Part shown: piece by piece, positions 1 through 8,599 of the stretch | Layout: the number at the start of each line of letters is the position of its first letter | Position numbering within the stretch: position 1 is the first letter of the stretch | The notes under the pieces: model-generated | Told to the model about the DNA's origin: nothing | Database searches by the model: none | Seen by the model: the letters and a program-made list of their open reading frames with translations, nothing else | Assembly: GCA_018970865.1 (NCBI GenBank) | Contig: JAGWVN010000001.1 | Coordinates: forward strand, 1 to 64,000 | From: Betaproteobacteria bacterium | GTDB lineage: Bacteria > Pseudomonadota > Gammaproteobacteria > Burkholderiales > Burkholderiaceae_E | Direction: 5' to 3' | DNA length: 64,000 nucleotides | Position numbers and translations under genes: made by a program

Positions 1-920
1 TCGTGCACCTCGGCCAGCGACATGTCCTGCGGCCCGAGGCCGGCGATCTGATACGCGCGATTGGCCGCAAGATGGGTGATGTGGCGATCGACCTGCGCGG
101 GGTCGCGCGCCTGGCCGCTGGCCAGCACGCTGGCGCAGACCTTCACCGCGCGCGAGCGGTCGAAGTGACGCAGCATCGGCTCGGTGACCAGCACCGCCGC
201 CGCGGCGCCATCGCTGATCGGCGAGCACATCGGCAGGGTGAGCGGCCAGGAGATCATCCGCGCGGCCAGCACCTCGTCGATGCTCATGTCGTTGCGAAAC
301 TGCGAAAGTGGATTGAGCGTGGAGTGGAAGTGGTTCTTGGCGGCCACCGCGGCGAGCTGCCGCTCGGTGGATCCGAAGGTCTTCATGTGAAAGCGCGCCA
401 GCGCCGCGTAGACATCCATGAACAGGCTGCGCGGGCCGCTCTCCCAGGGCGTGCCCGGTGGCGGCGACACGCCCTCGCCCAGGGCGAGCAGGTCGCGGCT
501 GCTGGCCTGCGCCTGGTGCACATCCCAGGCGCCGTCGAAGATCGCGAAGCTGCGCGCCTTGTCGGCGTGGTACATCTTCTCGGCGCCCACCGCGAGCGCG
601 ATGTCGGACACGCCGGCCTTCAGCCGCGTCCAGGCGAGGTGGAAGGCGGTGCTCGCGCTGGCGCAGGCGTTCTCGACATTGACGATCGGGATGCCGGCGA
701 TGCCGCAGTCGCGCAGGGCGATCTCGCCGCCCACCATGAACTGCCCCTCCATGGCCGACTGCGCCGCATTGGCGAAGAAGGCCGAGTCGATGCGTTCGCG
801 GCCGATGCCGGCGTCAGCCAGCGCGGCCAGCACCGCCTCGCGGGTGAGGTCCTTGACCGACTTGTCCAGAAACTTGCCGAAGGCGGTCATGCCCACCCCC
901 ACCACATACACATCGCCCAT
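1..920 (-). CDS. SCP-x/acetyl-CoA acetyltransferase-type thiolase, 3' end outside window
   Basis: My translation of the minus strand from ATG 920 reads MGDVYVVGVGMTAFGKF and stays open for 306 codons to the window edge, so the C-terminus is missing. The family is the lipid-transfer-type thiolases (non-decarboxylating Claisen enzymes on acyl-CoA). The expected nucleophile cysteine is C86 in VENACASAS, and the SPISDGAAA stretch is also typical. Start choice: a GGAG lies about eight bases upstream of ATG 920, and the ATG at 952 is out of frame. The gene is divergent from the Bug receptor at 1034. Such thiolases often have a DUF35/OB-fold partner downstream, which would lie outside the window. 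The exact substrate cannot be told. Confidence 0.88.
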   Translation of the reverse strand, partial: MGDVYVVGVGMTAFGKFLDKSVKDLTREAVLAALADAGIGRERIDSAFFANAAQSAMEGQFMVGGEIALRDCGIAGIPIVNVENACASASTAFHLAWTRLKAGVSDIALAVGAEKMYHADKARSFAIFDGAWDVHQAQASSRDLLALGEGVSPPPGTPWESGPRSLFMDVYAALARFHMKTFGSTERQLAAVAAKNHFHSTLNPLSQFRNDMSIDEVLAARMISWPLTLPMCSPISDGAAAAVLVTEPMLRHFDRSRAVKVCASVLASGQARDPAQVDRHITHLAANRAYQIAGLGPQDMSLAEVH

Positions 921-989
921 GCCGACGCTCCAGAAGTTGTCGCGGCAAGCATAGCGCCGGAAGCGGAATGGCCGGCGCGGGCGGCTCGC

Positions 990-995
990 TATAGT
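990..995 (+). promoter_or_regulatory. possible -10 element of the Bug receptor gene
   Basis: TATAGT lies 38 bases before the ATG at 1034, in the 113-base divergent gap. No convincing -35 is visible. The same TATnnT look recurs ahead of several other genes here. Confidence 0.35.
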
Positions 996-1033
996 GGGCC
1001 GCCACAGCCTGTCCGCCGAACGAGGAGACCGCC

Positions 1034-2008
1034 ATGGACCGCACCCGCCGACTGCTCGCCAGCGCCCTGCCCGCCGCGCTGGCGCTGAGTCCTGCCCTGG
1101 GCCGGGCACAGGCCTGGCCGACCCGGCCCATCCGCCTGATCCTGCCCTTCGGGCCGGGCTCGGGCACCGACACCCTGGCCCGCACCCTGGTCGAGCCGAT
1201 GTCGCGCGCGCTGAAGCAGAACTTCGTGATCGAGCATCGGCCGGGCGCCAACACCGCCATCGCCTGCGCCATGGTGGCCAAGGCCGCGCCCGACGGCTAC
1301 ACCCTCGGGCTGCTCACCAACTCGGGTCTGGCCGCCAACCCCGGCGGCATGATCGACAACCCTGGCTACGATGTGGCGAAGGAGCTGGTCTTCGCCTCGC
1401 TGGTGGCCTCGGTGAACTATGTGCTGCTGACCGCGCCCGGCATCCCGGGGCGCACGGTGCGCGAGGTGATCGACCATGTGAAGGCCAATCCGGGCAAGCT
1501 CAGCTACGCCAGCGGCAACACCGGCGGCATCTCGTACATGGGCCACCTCGCCCGCACCCAGGGCCTGAACATCGCCCATGTGCAGTACAAGTCCACGCCG
1601 CCCGCGCTGGTCGATCTCGCCGCCGGCCATGTCCAGCTCATGGTGAGCGATGTGCCCGCCGCGCTGCCCATGATCCGCGGCGGCCGGGTGCAGGTGGTGG
1701 CGGTGCCCTGGCCCACCCGGCATCCCCTGCTGCCCGACACGCCCACCTATGCCGAGCAGGGCGTGCCCACGCCCCCCGACTTCTCCGGCTGGTGGATGCT
1801 CACCGCGCCGGCCGGCACGCCCACCGAGATTCTCGACCGGCTCAATGCCGAGGCCGGCACCGCGTTGCGCAGCGCCGAGGTGCGTGCCGCGCTCAACCGG
1901 GCCGGCCTGGTGCCGATCCCGTCCACCCGCGACGAGGCGCTGCGCTACCAGCGCGACCAGCTGCAGATCTGGGGGCGCATGATCAAGGAACTCGATCTGA
2001 AGATCTGA
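1034..2008 (+). CDS. Bug/TctC-family periplasmic solute receptor
   Basis: 324 residues, the usual size for tripartite-tricarboxylate-transporter receptors of the Bug family, which bind carboxylates and related small molecules in the periplasm. A signal peptide spans about residues 1-25, ending near GRAQA, followed by the hallmark WPTRPIRLILPFGPGSGTD. Downstream are the usual AAPDGYTL, YASGNTGG and AEQGV motifs. A GAGGAG ribosome site precedes ATG 1034. No TctA/TctB membrane genes are nearby, so this is one of the orphan receptors abundant in Burkholderiales. Its stop overlaps the next gene's start (TGATG), so the two are co-transcribed. The ligand is unknown. Confidence 0.93.
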   Translation: MDRTRRLLASALPAALALSPALGRAQAWPTRPIRLILPFGPGSGTDTLARTLVEPMSRALKQNFVIEHRPGANTAIACAMVAKAAPDGYTLGLLTNSGLAANPGGMIDNPGYDVAKELVFASLVASVNYVLLTAPGIPGRTVREVIDHVKANPGKLSYASGNTGGISYMGHLARTQGLNIAHVQYKSTPPALVDLAAGHVQLMVSDVPAALPMIRGGRVQVVAVPWPTRHPLLPDTPTYAEQGVPTPPDFSGWWMLTAPAGTPTEILDRLNAEAGTALRSAEVRAALNRAGLVPIPSTRDEALRYQRDQLQIWGRMIKELDLKI

Positions 2009-2919
2009 TGGCTGACCTGCGCGCCCGGATGCGCCCGATTGGCGTGCGGGCGCTCACCGCACTGCTCGTGGCAGCGGCGGCGGCGGCGATGCTGCCAGCG
2101 GTTGCCAGCGCGACGATCGTCGAATCGGTGATCGAGGTGCCGGTGCGGGTGACCGGCGCCCGCGGGCAGCGCGTGGAGCAGACCATCAAGGTCACCATCT
2201 TTCGTGATGACCGCCTCGGGCGTGCTCCCTATCTGGTGCTCCATCATGGTCGCCCGGTGTCGCTCGAGGATCTGCCCGCCATGGGTCGCGCGCGCTACCC
2301 GGAAAACGCCCGCTACTTCGTACGACAGGGCTTCGTCGTGCTGGTGCCCACGCGGGTCGGTTATGGAGAATCCGGCGGACCGGATGTCGAGAACTCCGGT
2401 CGTTGCGAGGACCGGCAATTCCGGCCTGCCTATGCGGCCAGCGCCGACCAGACGGAAGCTGTCCTGCGCGCCGCGGCCGACCTTCCGTTCGTCGACCCCG
2501 GCCGCGGTATCGTGGTCGGCCAGTCATTCGGCGGCATGACCGCCCTGGCAGTGGCTGCACGGCAGCATCCCGGTCTGGTGGCGGCGATCAACTTTGCCGG
2601 TGGTGGCGGCGGCAATCCGCGCGAGCGGCCCGCGCAGCCGTGCAGCCAGGCGCGGCTCGCCGGTCTTTTCGCCGAGTATGGCGCGCAGGCCGCTGTGCCG
2701 AGCCTGTGGCTCTACAGCGAAAACGATCGCTACTGGGGTCCGCACCTGCCGAGGCAATGGTTCGAGCGCTATGTCGCCGCTGGCGCTGCGGCGGAATTCA
2801 TTGCGCTGCCGCCGCACGGCGAGGACGGGCACGGCATCTTCAGCGGCAATCCGGCAGCGTGGCGACCTTCCGTCGAGGCGTTCCTGCGCCGGCTCGGCTT
2901 CACGCCACCGCCGCGCTGA
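2008..2919 (+). CDS. secreted alpha/beta hydrolase (dienelactone hydrolase/peptidase-like)
   Basis: 303 residues. The first 35 form a signal peptide (basic start, Ala-rich core, ASA at the likely cleavage point), so it acts in the periplasm or outside. The nucleophile elbow is GQSFGG with S173. An acidic residue in YSENDRYWG and a histidine in PPHGEDGHGIF complete a plausible triad. It resembles dienelactone-hydrolase-like esterases, but the substrate is not evident. Start: ATG 2008 overlaps the Bug receptor stop, which supports translational coupling. A row of palindromic repeats follows the stop codon. Confidence 0.85.
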   Translation: MADLRARMRPIGVRALTALLVAAAAAAMLPAVASATIVESVIEVPVRVTGARGQRVEQTIKVTIFRDDRLGRAPYLVLHHGRPVSLEDLPAMGRARYPENARYFVRQGFVVLVPTRVGYGESGGPDVENSGRCEDRQFRPAYAASADQTEAVLRAAADLPFVDPGRGIVVGQSFGGMTALAVAARQHPGLVAAINFAGGGGGNPRERPAQPCSQARLAGLFAEYGAQAAVPSLWLYSENDRYWGPHLPRQWFERYVAAGAAAEFIALPPHGEDGHGIFSGNPAAWRPSVEAFLRRLGFTPPPR

Positions 2920-2924
2920 AACCG

Positions 2925-2995
2925 CTCGGCCGATCGGTGCCACGGACCTCGGCCGTACGGCCGATCGGTGCCACAAGCCTCGGCCGTACGGCCGA
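2925..2995. repeat. palindromic tandem repeats between hydrolase and comM
   Basis: The perfect palindrome TCGGCCGTACGGCCGA occurs at 2949-2964 and again at 2980-2995, exactly 31 bases apart. The intervening CGATCGGTGCCAC is also duplicated at 2930-2942 and 2961-2973. The block follows the hydrolase stop codon and could act as a REP-like or terminator structure. No T-tract follows. Confidence 0.6.
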
Positions 2996-3070
2996 GGCGT
3001 GCCTCCGATGCGGCCCGCGCGGATGTCGGCCTAGACTGGGCATCGTCTTCGCTCAGCCTGCATCCCGCCC

Positions 3071-4627
3071 GTGTCGCTCGCCGTCGTCCACTCCCGCGCC
3101 CTGGTCGGCGTGCTTGCACCCGAGGTCCGGGTGGAGGTCCATCTCGCCAACGGCCTGCCGGCGCTGCATCTGGTCGGGCTGCCGCAGGCCGCGGTCCGCG
3201 AAAGCGCCGATCGGGTCCGCGCCGCGCTGCTGCAGTCCGGGCATCAGGTGCCCAGCCGGCGCATCACCGTCAATCTCACCCCGGCCGATCTCCCCAAGGA
3301 CTCCGGCCGCTTCGATCTGCCCATCGCCATCGGCATCCTCGCCGCCAGTGAGCAGGTGCCGGTAGCCGCGCTGCGCGGCCTGGCTTTCGTCGGAGAGCTC
3401 TCCCTCACCGGGCAGATACGGCCGATCCGCGGCGCACTCGCCATGCTGCGTGCGCTGCACATCGACGCGCCGGGCACCCGGCTGGTGCTGCCGGCTGACT
3501 GCGCGCCGGAAGCCGCCCTGCTGCCTGATGGATGCGCCCTCCTGGCCGCTCATCTGACCGAAGTCTGCGCTCACCTCACGGCGCGCAGGCCGCTGCCGGC
3601 CGTGGTGCATCACACCCCGCCGCCTGCCCTGCCCGCGGGTCCGGACCTCGCCTCGGTGCGCGGTCATGTCCAGGCCAAGCGGGCGCTCGAGATCGCCGCG
3701 GCCGGCGGTCACTCGCTGCTCATGGTCGGGCCGCCGGGCGCCGGCAAGAGTCTGCTCGCGAGCTGCCTGGCCGGGCTGCTGCCGCCGCTCGCACCGGCGC
3801 AGGCGCTGGAGAGCGCGCTGGTGGCCTCGGTCAGCAGCGGCTTCACGCCATCGGCCTGGGCAAGACGGCCGCTTCGCGCGCCGCACCACAGCGCTTCGGT
3901 GGCAGCGCTGGTGGGCGGCGGCAATCCGCCGCGGCCGGGCGAGATCACTCTCGCCCATCAGGGCGTGCTGTTCCTCGACGAACTGCCGGAGTTCCCGCGC
4001 GCCGCGCTCGAGGCCCTGCGCGAACCGCTCGAGACCGGTACGGTCACGCTGTCGCGCGCCGCCCGCCAGGCCACCTACCCAGCGCGCTTCCAGCTGGTCG
4101 CAGCCATGAATCCCTGTCCCTGCGGCTATCAGGGCGCGCCGGGTCGCCGCTGCGTCTGCCCGCCGGGCGCGGCGGCACGCTACCGGCAGCGGCTTTCCGG
4201 CCCCTTGCTCGACCGCATCGATCTCCAGATCGATGTCACCGCGGTGAGCCCGGCAGAGCTGCTCGGCTCGGCACCGGCAGGCTCTGCACATGCTGATCCG
4301 CAGGCCAGCGCCGCCACCGCCCGCCGGGTGGCCACGGCGCAGGCCCGCGCGCTGCAACGCCAGGGCGCACTCAATGCCGCGCTCGGTCCGGCCGAACTCG
4401 ACACCCACTGCCAGGTCGATGCCGCGGCGCTCGCGCTGGTGCAGCGGGCTGCGCAGCGCTGGCACTGGTCGGCCCGCACCCTGCACCGGGTATTGCGGGT
4501 GGCCCGCAGCATCGCCGACCTCGCCGGTCAGGCCAGCGTGCTGCCCGCCCATGCCGCCGAGGCCGTGGCCTACCGGCACTCGGCTATCCTCGGCGCTCCA
4601 CCCGAGCCCGCAGCCGCGCCGCCATGA
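3071..4627 (+). CDS. comM: ComM/YifB-type magnesium-chelatase-like AAA+ ATPase
   Basis: 518 residues, full family length. The N-terminal Lon-protease-like fold begins MSLAVVHSRALVGV, typical of YifB/ComM. The Walker A GPPGAGKSLL lies near residue 220 and Walker B VLFLDELPEF near 300. A cysteine cluster (PCPCGYQGAPGRRCVCPPG) is near 347-365, and a Mg-chelatase C-terminal domain ends the protein. In transformable bacteria ComM is a hexameric helicase that drives branch migration during uptake of DNA. Start is GTG 3071, chosen because the protein begins there with the family's conserved N-terminus. A TAGACT -10-like hexamer lies at 3032-3037. The stop overlaps the next start as ATGA. Confidence 0.95.
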   Translation: MSLAVVHSRALVGVLAPEVRVEVHLANGLPALHLVGLPQAAVRESADRVRAALLQSGHQVPSRRITVNLTPADLPKDSGRFDLPIAIGILAASEQVPVAALRGLAFVGELSLTGQIRPIRGALAMLRALHIDAPGTRLVLPADCAPEAALLPDGCALLAAHLTEVCAHLTARRPLPAVVHHTPPPALPAGPDLASVRGHVQAKRALEIAAAGGHSLLMVGPPGAGKSLLASCLAGLLPPLAPAQALESALVASVSSGFTPSAWARRPLRAPHHSASVAALVGGGNPPRPGEITLAHQGVLFLDELPEFPRAALEALREPLETGTVTLSRAARQATYPARFQLVAAMNPCPCGYQGAPGRRCVCPPGAAARYRQRLSGPLLDRIDLQIDVTAVSPAELLGSAPAGSAHADPQASAATARRVATAQARALQRQGALNAALGPAELDTHCQVDAAALALVQRAAQRWHWSARTLHRVLRVARSIADLAGQASVLPAHAAEAVAYRHSAILGAPPEPAAAPP

Positions 4628-5958
4628 CCGCCATCCTGCATCGCGCCCTCAGCCACCTGCCGCCGCGCGCGGTCTTGGGCGAGGGCGTCTACATCACCGA
4701 CGACACCGGCCGGCAGTACCTCGATGCCTGCGGCGGCGCGGCGGTGTCCTGCCTCGGGCACGGCCACCCGGCGGTGGCGCAGGCCATCCGCCAGCAGCTC
4801 GAGCAGCTCAGCTATGCCCACACCAGCTTCTTCACCACCGAGGTGGCCGAGTCGCTCGCCGAGCATCTCGTCTCGCGCGCCCCGGCCGGGCTGTCGCATG
4901 CCTACTTCGTGTCGGGCGGCTCCGAGGCCATCGAGGCCTCTCTCAAGCTCGCGCGCCAGTACTTCCTCGAGATCGGCCAGCCGCAGCGCGAGCTCTTCGT
5001 GTCGCGCCGCCAGAGCTACCACGGCAACACCCTGGGCGCGCTCGCCGTGGGCGGCAACGCCGCGCGGCGGCGGCAGTACGCGCCGCTGCTGATGGCCACC
5101 GAGCAGGTCTCGCCCTGCTATGCCTATCGCGACCAGTTGCCCGGCGAGTCGGCCGCCGCCTATGGCGAGCGCCTGGTGCGCGAGCTCGACCTCACCCTGC
5201 AGCGCCTGGGCCCGCAGCGCGTGATCGCCTTCGTGGCCGAGACCGTCGGGGGCGCCACCGCCGGCGTGCTCGAGCCGGTGCCGGGCTACTGGCGCGGCAT
5301 CCGCGAGGTCTGCGATCGCCACGGCGTGCTGCTCATCCTCGATGAAGTGATGTGCGGCATGGGCCGCTGCGGCAGCCTGTGGGCCTGCGAGCCCGAGGGC
5401 ATCAGCCCCGACATCGCCACCATCGCCAAGGGTCTGGGCGCGGGCTACCAGCCCATCGGCGCCATGCTGCTGTCGCGGCGCATCTACCAGGCCATCCAGG
5501 GCGGATCGGGCGCCTTCCAGCACGGCCACACCTACCTGGGGCACGCCGTGGCCTGCGCCGCTGCACTGGCCGTGCAGCACACCCTCGAGCGCGAGGGCCT
5601 GCTCGAGCGGGTGCAGGTCATGGGCGCGCGGCTGGCCAGCGGGCTGCGCCAGCACCTGGGCGGGCATCCGCGGGTGGGCGACATCCGCGGGCGCGGGCTC
5701 TTCATGGCGCTGGAGCTGGTGGCCGACCGCGCCAGCCGCGAGCCCTTCGACCCGGCGCTGCGCGTGCACGCCCGCTTCAAGCAGGCCGCCATGGCCCGCG
5801 GGCTGATGACCTATCCCATGGGCGGCACGCTCGACGGCACCCGGGGCGACCACATCGTGCTGGCGCCGCCCTTCATCATCGACGAAGCCCAGATCGACCT
5901 CCTCATCGAGCGGCTGGGCAGCGCGCTGACCGACACCCTCGCCGGCCTGCCGGCGTGA
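4624..5958 (+). CDS. class III PLP aminotransferase
   Basis: 444 residues, fold-type I class III (the omega-aminotransferase/acetylornithine/GABA group). SGGSEAIEASLKLARQY binds the cofactor phosphate, LILDEVMCGMGR carries the aspartate that contacts the pyridine nitrogen, and TIAKGLGAGYQP provides the Schiff-base lysine K269. It transfers an amino group from an amine or amino acid to a keto acid. The substrate is not predictable from sequence. ATG 4624 overlaps the comM stop, and the gene's stop overlaps the GTG of the DMT exporter downstream. This pairing suggests that the exporter may handle an amine or amino acid. Confidence 0.92.
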   Translation: MTAILHRALSHLPPRAVLGEGVYITDDTGRQYLDACGGAAVSCLGHGHPAVAQAIRQQLEQLSYAHTSFFTTEVAESLAEHLVSRAPAGLSHAYFVSGGSEAIEASLKLARQYFLEIGQPQRELFVSRRQSYHGNTLGALAVGGNAARRRQYAPLLMATEQVSPCYAYRDQLPGESAAAYGERLVRELDLTLQRLGPQRVIAFVAETVGGATAGVLEPVPGYWRGIREVCDRHGVLLILDEVMCGMGRCGSLWACEPEGISPDIATIAKGLGAGYQPIGAMLLSRRIYQAIQGGSGAFQHGHTYLGHAVACAAALAVQHTLEREGLLERVQVMGARLASGLRQHLGGHPRVGDIRGRGLFMALELVADRASREPFDPALRVHARFKQAAMARGLMTYPMGGTLDGTRGDHIVLAPPFIIDEAQIDLLIERLGSALTDTLAGLPA

Positions 5959-6923
5959 ACGCGGCCCTGCCCGCCGGCGTGGCCTGCGCGCTGGCCGCGG
6001 GGCTGCTCTGGGGTCTGGTGTTCATCGTGCCGCTGCTGCTGCCCGGCTACTCCGCGGCGCAGCTCAGCGCCGGCCGCTATCTCGCCTTCGGGCTGGTGGC
6101 GCTGCCGCTCGCCCTGGCCGGGCGCGCCGGCCTGGCCACGCTGCGCCGGGCCGACTGGCTGGAGGCGCTGCGGCTCGCGCTGGTGGGCAACCTCGCCTAC
6201 TACGCGCTGCTGGCGGCGGCCATCCAGCAGGCCGGCGCGCCGCTGCCCACCATGATCATCGGCACGCTGCCGGTGGTGATCGCGGTCTGCGCCAACCTCG
6301 GGCAACGCGAGATCGCCTGGCGCCTGCTGGCCCTGCCCCTGGGGGTGCTGGGCGCGGGCATCGCGCTGGTCCATGCCGACGAGCTCGCGCGCCTGCGCGC
6401 CCAGGGGCAGTCAGCGCAACAGCTGCTGGTGGGGGCGGTGCTGGCCGCCGGCGCGGTGGTCTGCTGGACCTGGTATCCCATCCGCAACGCCCGCTGGCTG
6501 CAGGCGAATCCGCAGGCCGGCTCGGGCACCTGGGCCACCGCGCAGGGCCTGGCCACGCTGCCACTGGCCGCCGCGCTGTGGCTGGTCCTGAGCGGGTTGA
6601 CGGACTCCGCCCCGGGCCTCGGCCCGGAACCGCTGCGCTTTCTGGCGCTCATGGCCCTCACCGCAGTGGGCGCCTCATGGCTGGGCTCGGTGCTCTGGAA
6701 CCGCGCCAGTCAGCGCCTGCCCACCGTGCTGGCCGGCCAGCTGATCGTGTTCGAGACCCTGGCCGCGCTCGGCTATGCGTTCGCGCTGCGCGCGGAAGCG
6801 CCAGGGCCCTTCACGCTGGCCGGCATGGCGCTGCTGGTGGCCGGCGTGGTGCTGGGGGTGCGCGCCACCGCCTCGGCCGCCTTGATGCCATCCACCGCGG
6901 CCGACAGGATGCCGCCGGCGTAA
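5955..6923 (+). CDS. EamA/DMT-superfamily transporter
   Basis: 322 residues with about ten hydrophobic segments and the two-repeat EamA organisation (first helix AALPAGVACALAAGLLWGLVFIVP). Members export amino acids, amines or metabolites across the inner membrane. GTG 5955 is chosen because it overlaps the TGA of the upstream aminotransferase, and the first helix begins right after it. The 3' end runs 151 bases into the convergent FAD dehydrogenase frame. The last residues (STAADRMPPA) are poorly hydrophobic and may be tail only. Confidence 0.85.
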   Translation: MNAALPAGVACALAAGLLWGLVFIVPLLLPGYSAAQLSAGRYLAFGLVALPLALAGRAGLATLRRADWLEALRLALVGNLAYYALLAAAIQQAGAPLPTMIIGTLPVVIAVCANLGQREIAWRLLALPLGVLGAGIALVHADELARLRAQGQSAQQLLVGAVLAAGAVVCWTWYPIRNARWLQANPQAGSGTWATAQGLATLPLAAALWLVLSGLTDSAPGLGPEPLRFLALMALTAVGASWLGSVLWNRASQRLPTVLAGQLIVFETLAALGYAFALRAEAPGPFTLAGMALLVAGVVLGVRATASAALMPSTAADRMPPA

Positions 6924-8500
6924 CCGGCGCCCTCCCCCGCCGGGAACAGTCCGGCCACATTCAGGCTCTGGCCATCCTCGCCGCGGGTGATGCGCAGGGG
7001 CGAGGAGGTGCGGGTCTCCACGCCGGTGAGCACGGCGTCGGGCCGGTCGAAGCCGGCGATCTTGCGGCCGAACACCGGCAGCGCCTCGCGGATGGCGGCA
7101 ATCGCATAGCCGGGCAGGCTGCCGCCGAGATCGGTGAGCGTCACGCCCGGCTTGTACGAGGGCAGCACCTCGCCGAAGGCGGTGGAGGGCCGCCCCGCGA
7201 GGAAGTCGCCCACCAGCTGCCCGGGCGCGTTGTAGTTGCCCCCGCCCAGGGTGAAGGCGCCGGCCTCGAGCTCGCGTTGCAGCGCCATGCCGGCCAGGGG
7301 ATGCACCCGGCCGCCCACCCGCGGCATCAGCGGATAGTCCTCGGGGCTGATGCCCACCACGATGCCGGCATTGGCGTTACGCTCGTTGCGCGAGTACTGG
7401 CTCATGCCGTTGGTGACCACCCGGCCGGGCTCGGAGGCCGCGGCCACCACCGTGCCGCCGGGACACATGCAGAAGCTGTAGACCGCGCGACCGTTGCCGG
7501 CGTGATGCACCAGCCGGTAGTCGGCCGCGCCGAGCGCGGGGTGCCCGGCGTGCACGCCGTGGCGGGCGCGATCGATCATGCCCTGCGGATGCTCGATGCG
7601 GAATCCCACCGAGAAGGGCTTGCTCTCCAGGAACACCCCGCGCTCATGCAGCAGGGCGAAGCTGTCGCGCGCACTGTGGCCGGGCGCAAGCACCACCTGC
7701 GACACCGCGAGCTCCTCGGTGCGGCCGCTCGCGGCATCGGTGACCGCCAGCGCGCGCAGGCGCCGGCCCTGCGGCCCGTCGTCGATGAGGAAGTCGGTGA
7801 CCCGCTGGCCGAAGCGGATCTCGCCGCCGAGCGCGATGATCTTGGCGCGCAGGTTCTCCACCACCTTCACCAGGCGGAAGGTGCCGATGTGCGGATGGGC
7901 CGCCACCAGGATCTCGGGCGGCGCGCCAGCCTGCACGAACTCGTTCATCACCTTGCGCCCGAGATGGCGCGGATCCTTGATCTGGCTGTAGAGCTTGCCG
8001 TCCGAGAAGGTGCCGGCGCCGCCCTCGCCGTACTGCACATTCGACTCCGGGTTGAGCTCATGGCGCCGCCACAGGCCCCAGGTGTCGCGGGTGCGCTCGC
8101 GCACCGCCTTGCCGCGCTCGAGCACGATCGGGCGCAGGCCCATCTCGGCGAGCACCAGCGCGGCGAAGATGCCGCACGGCCCGAAGCCGATCACCACCGG
8201 GCGCGGCTGCCCCGGGGGCGCCTGCACCGTCGGCGCCTGATAGCGCATGTCGGGCGTGAGGCCGATGCGCGGGTTGCCGCGATGACGCGCCAGCAGCGCG
8301 GCCTGCGCCGCCGGGTCGCGCAGCGTGAGGTCGACGATGTAGACCAGCAGCAGCTGGCGCTTGCGCGCGTCATGGCTGCGCTTGAAGACCGTGAGCTGCG
8401 CGATGTCGGTGGGCGGCACGCCCAGCACCGCCGCCGCGGCCTCGGTGAGGGCCGGCTCGGCATGGTCGAGCGGCAGCTTGATTTCGCTCAGGCGGATCAT
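6773..8500 (-). CDS. NAD(P)/FAD-dependent dehydrogenase (COG2509 type)
   Basis: 575 residues from ATG 8500 (MIRLSEIKLPLDH, the family's usual beginning). An N-terminal ferredoxin-fold-like region is followed by the dinucleotide-binding loop VVIGFGPCG at 102-110, then PESNVQYGEGGAGTFSDGKL and a C-terminal FAD motif, GLFPAGEGAGYAGGI. Members are uncharacterised flavoproteins of the glutathione-reductase-like superfamily. A longer frame starts at 8551, but the alignable protein starts at 8500. The last 50 residues or so are low complexity and overlap the 3' end of the EamA gene, so the biologically relevant C-terminus is near KAAEAVA. Confidence 0.87.
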   Translation of the reverse strand: MIRLSEIKLPLDHAEPALTEAAAAVLGVPPTDIAQLTVFKRSHDARKRQLLLVYIVDLTLRDPAAQAALLARHRGNPRIGLTPDMRYQAPTVQAPPGQPRPVVIGFGPCGIFAALVLAEMGLRPIVLERGKAVRERTRDTWGLWRRHELNPESNVQYGEGGAGTFSDGKLYSQIKDPRHLGRKVMNEFVQAGAPPEILVAAHPHIGTFRLVKVVENLRAKIIALGGEIRFGQRVTDFLIDDGPQGRRLRALAVTDAASGRTEELAVSQVVLAPGHSARDSFALLHERGVFLESKPFSVGFRIEHPQGMIDRARHGVHAGHPALGAADYRLVHHAGNGRAVYSFCMCPGGTVVAAASEPGRVVTNGMSQYSRNERNANAGIVVGISPEDYPLMPRVGGRVHPLAGMALQRELEAGAFTLGGGNYNAPGQLVGDFLAGRPSTAFGEVLPSYKPGVTLTDLGGSLPGYAIAAIREALPVFGRKIAGFDRPDAVLTGVETRTSSPLRITRGEDGQSLNVAGLFPAGEGAGYAGGILSAAVDGIKAAEAVARTPSTTPATSSAMPASVKGPGASARSANA

Positions 8501-8599
8501 CGGGGAAAGGGCGCGGGAGTGGCTGACTGACGCGGGGTCGCTGCGTGGCAACGCGACAGGCGGGGGCGTGTCGGCTCGCGGCGTGGGCTGATGCGCATT

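Noticed and set aside
3053-4579. 508-codon open frame antisense to comM
   Set aside because: Composition is a mirror of the high-GC comM frame. No domain is recognisable and comM is fully conserved.
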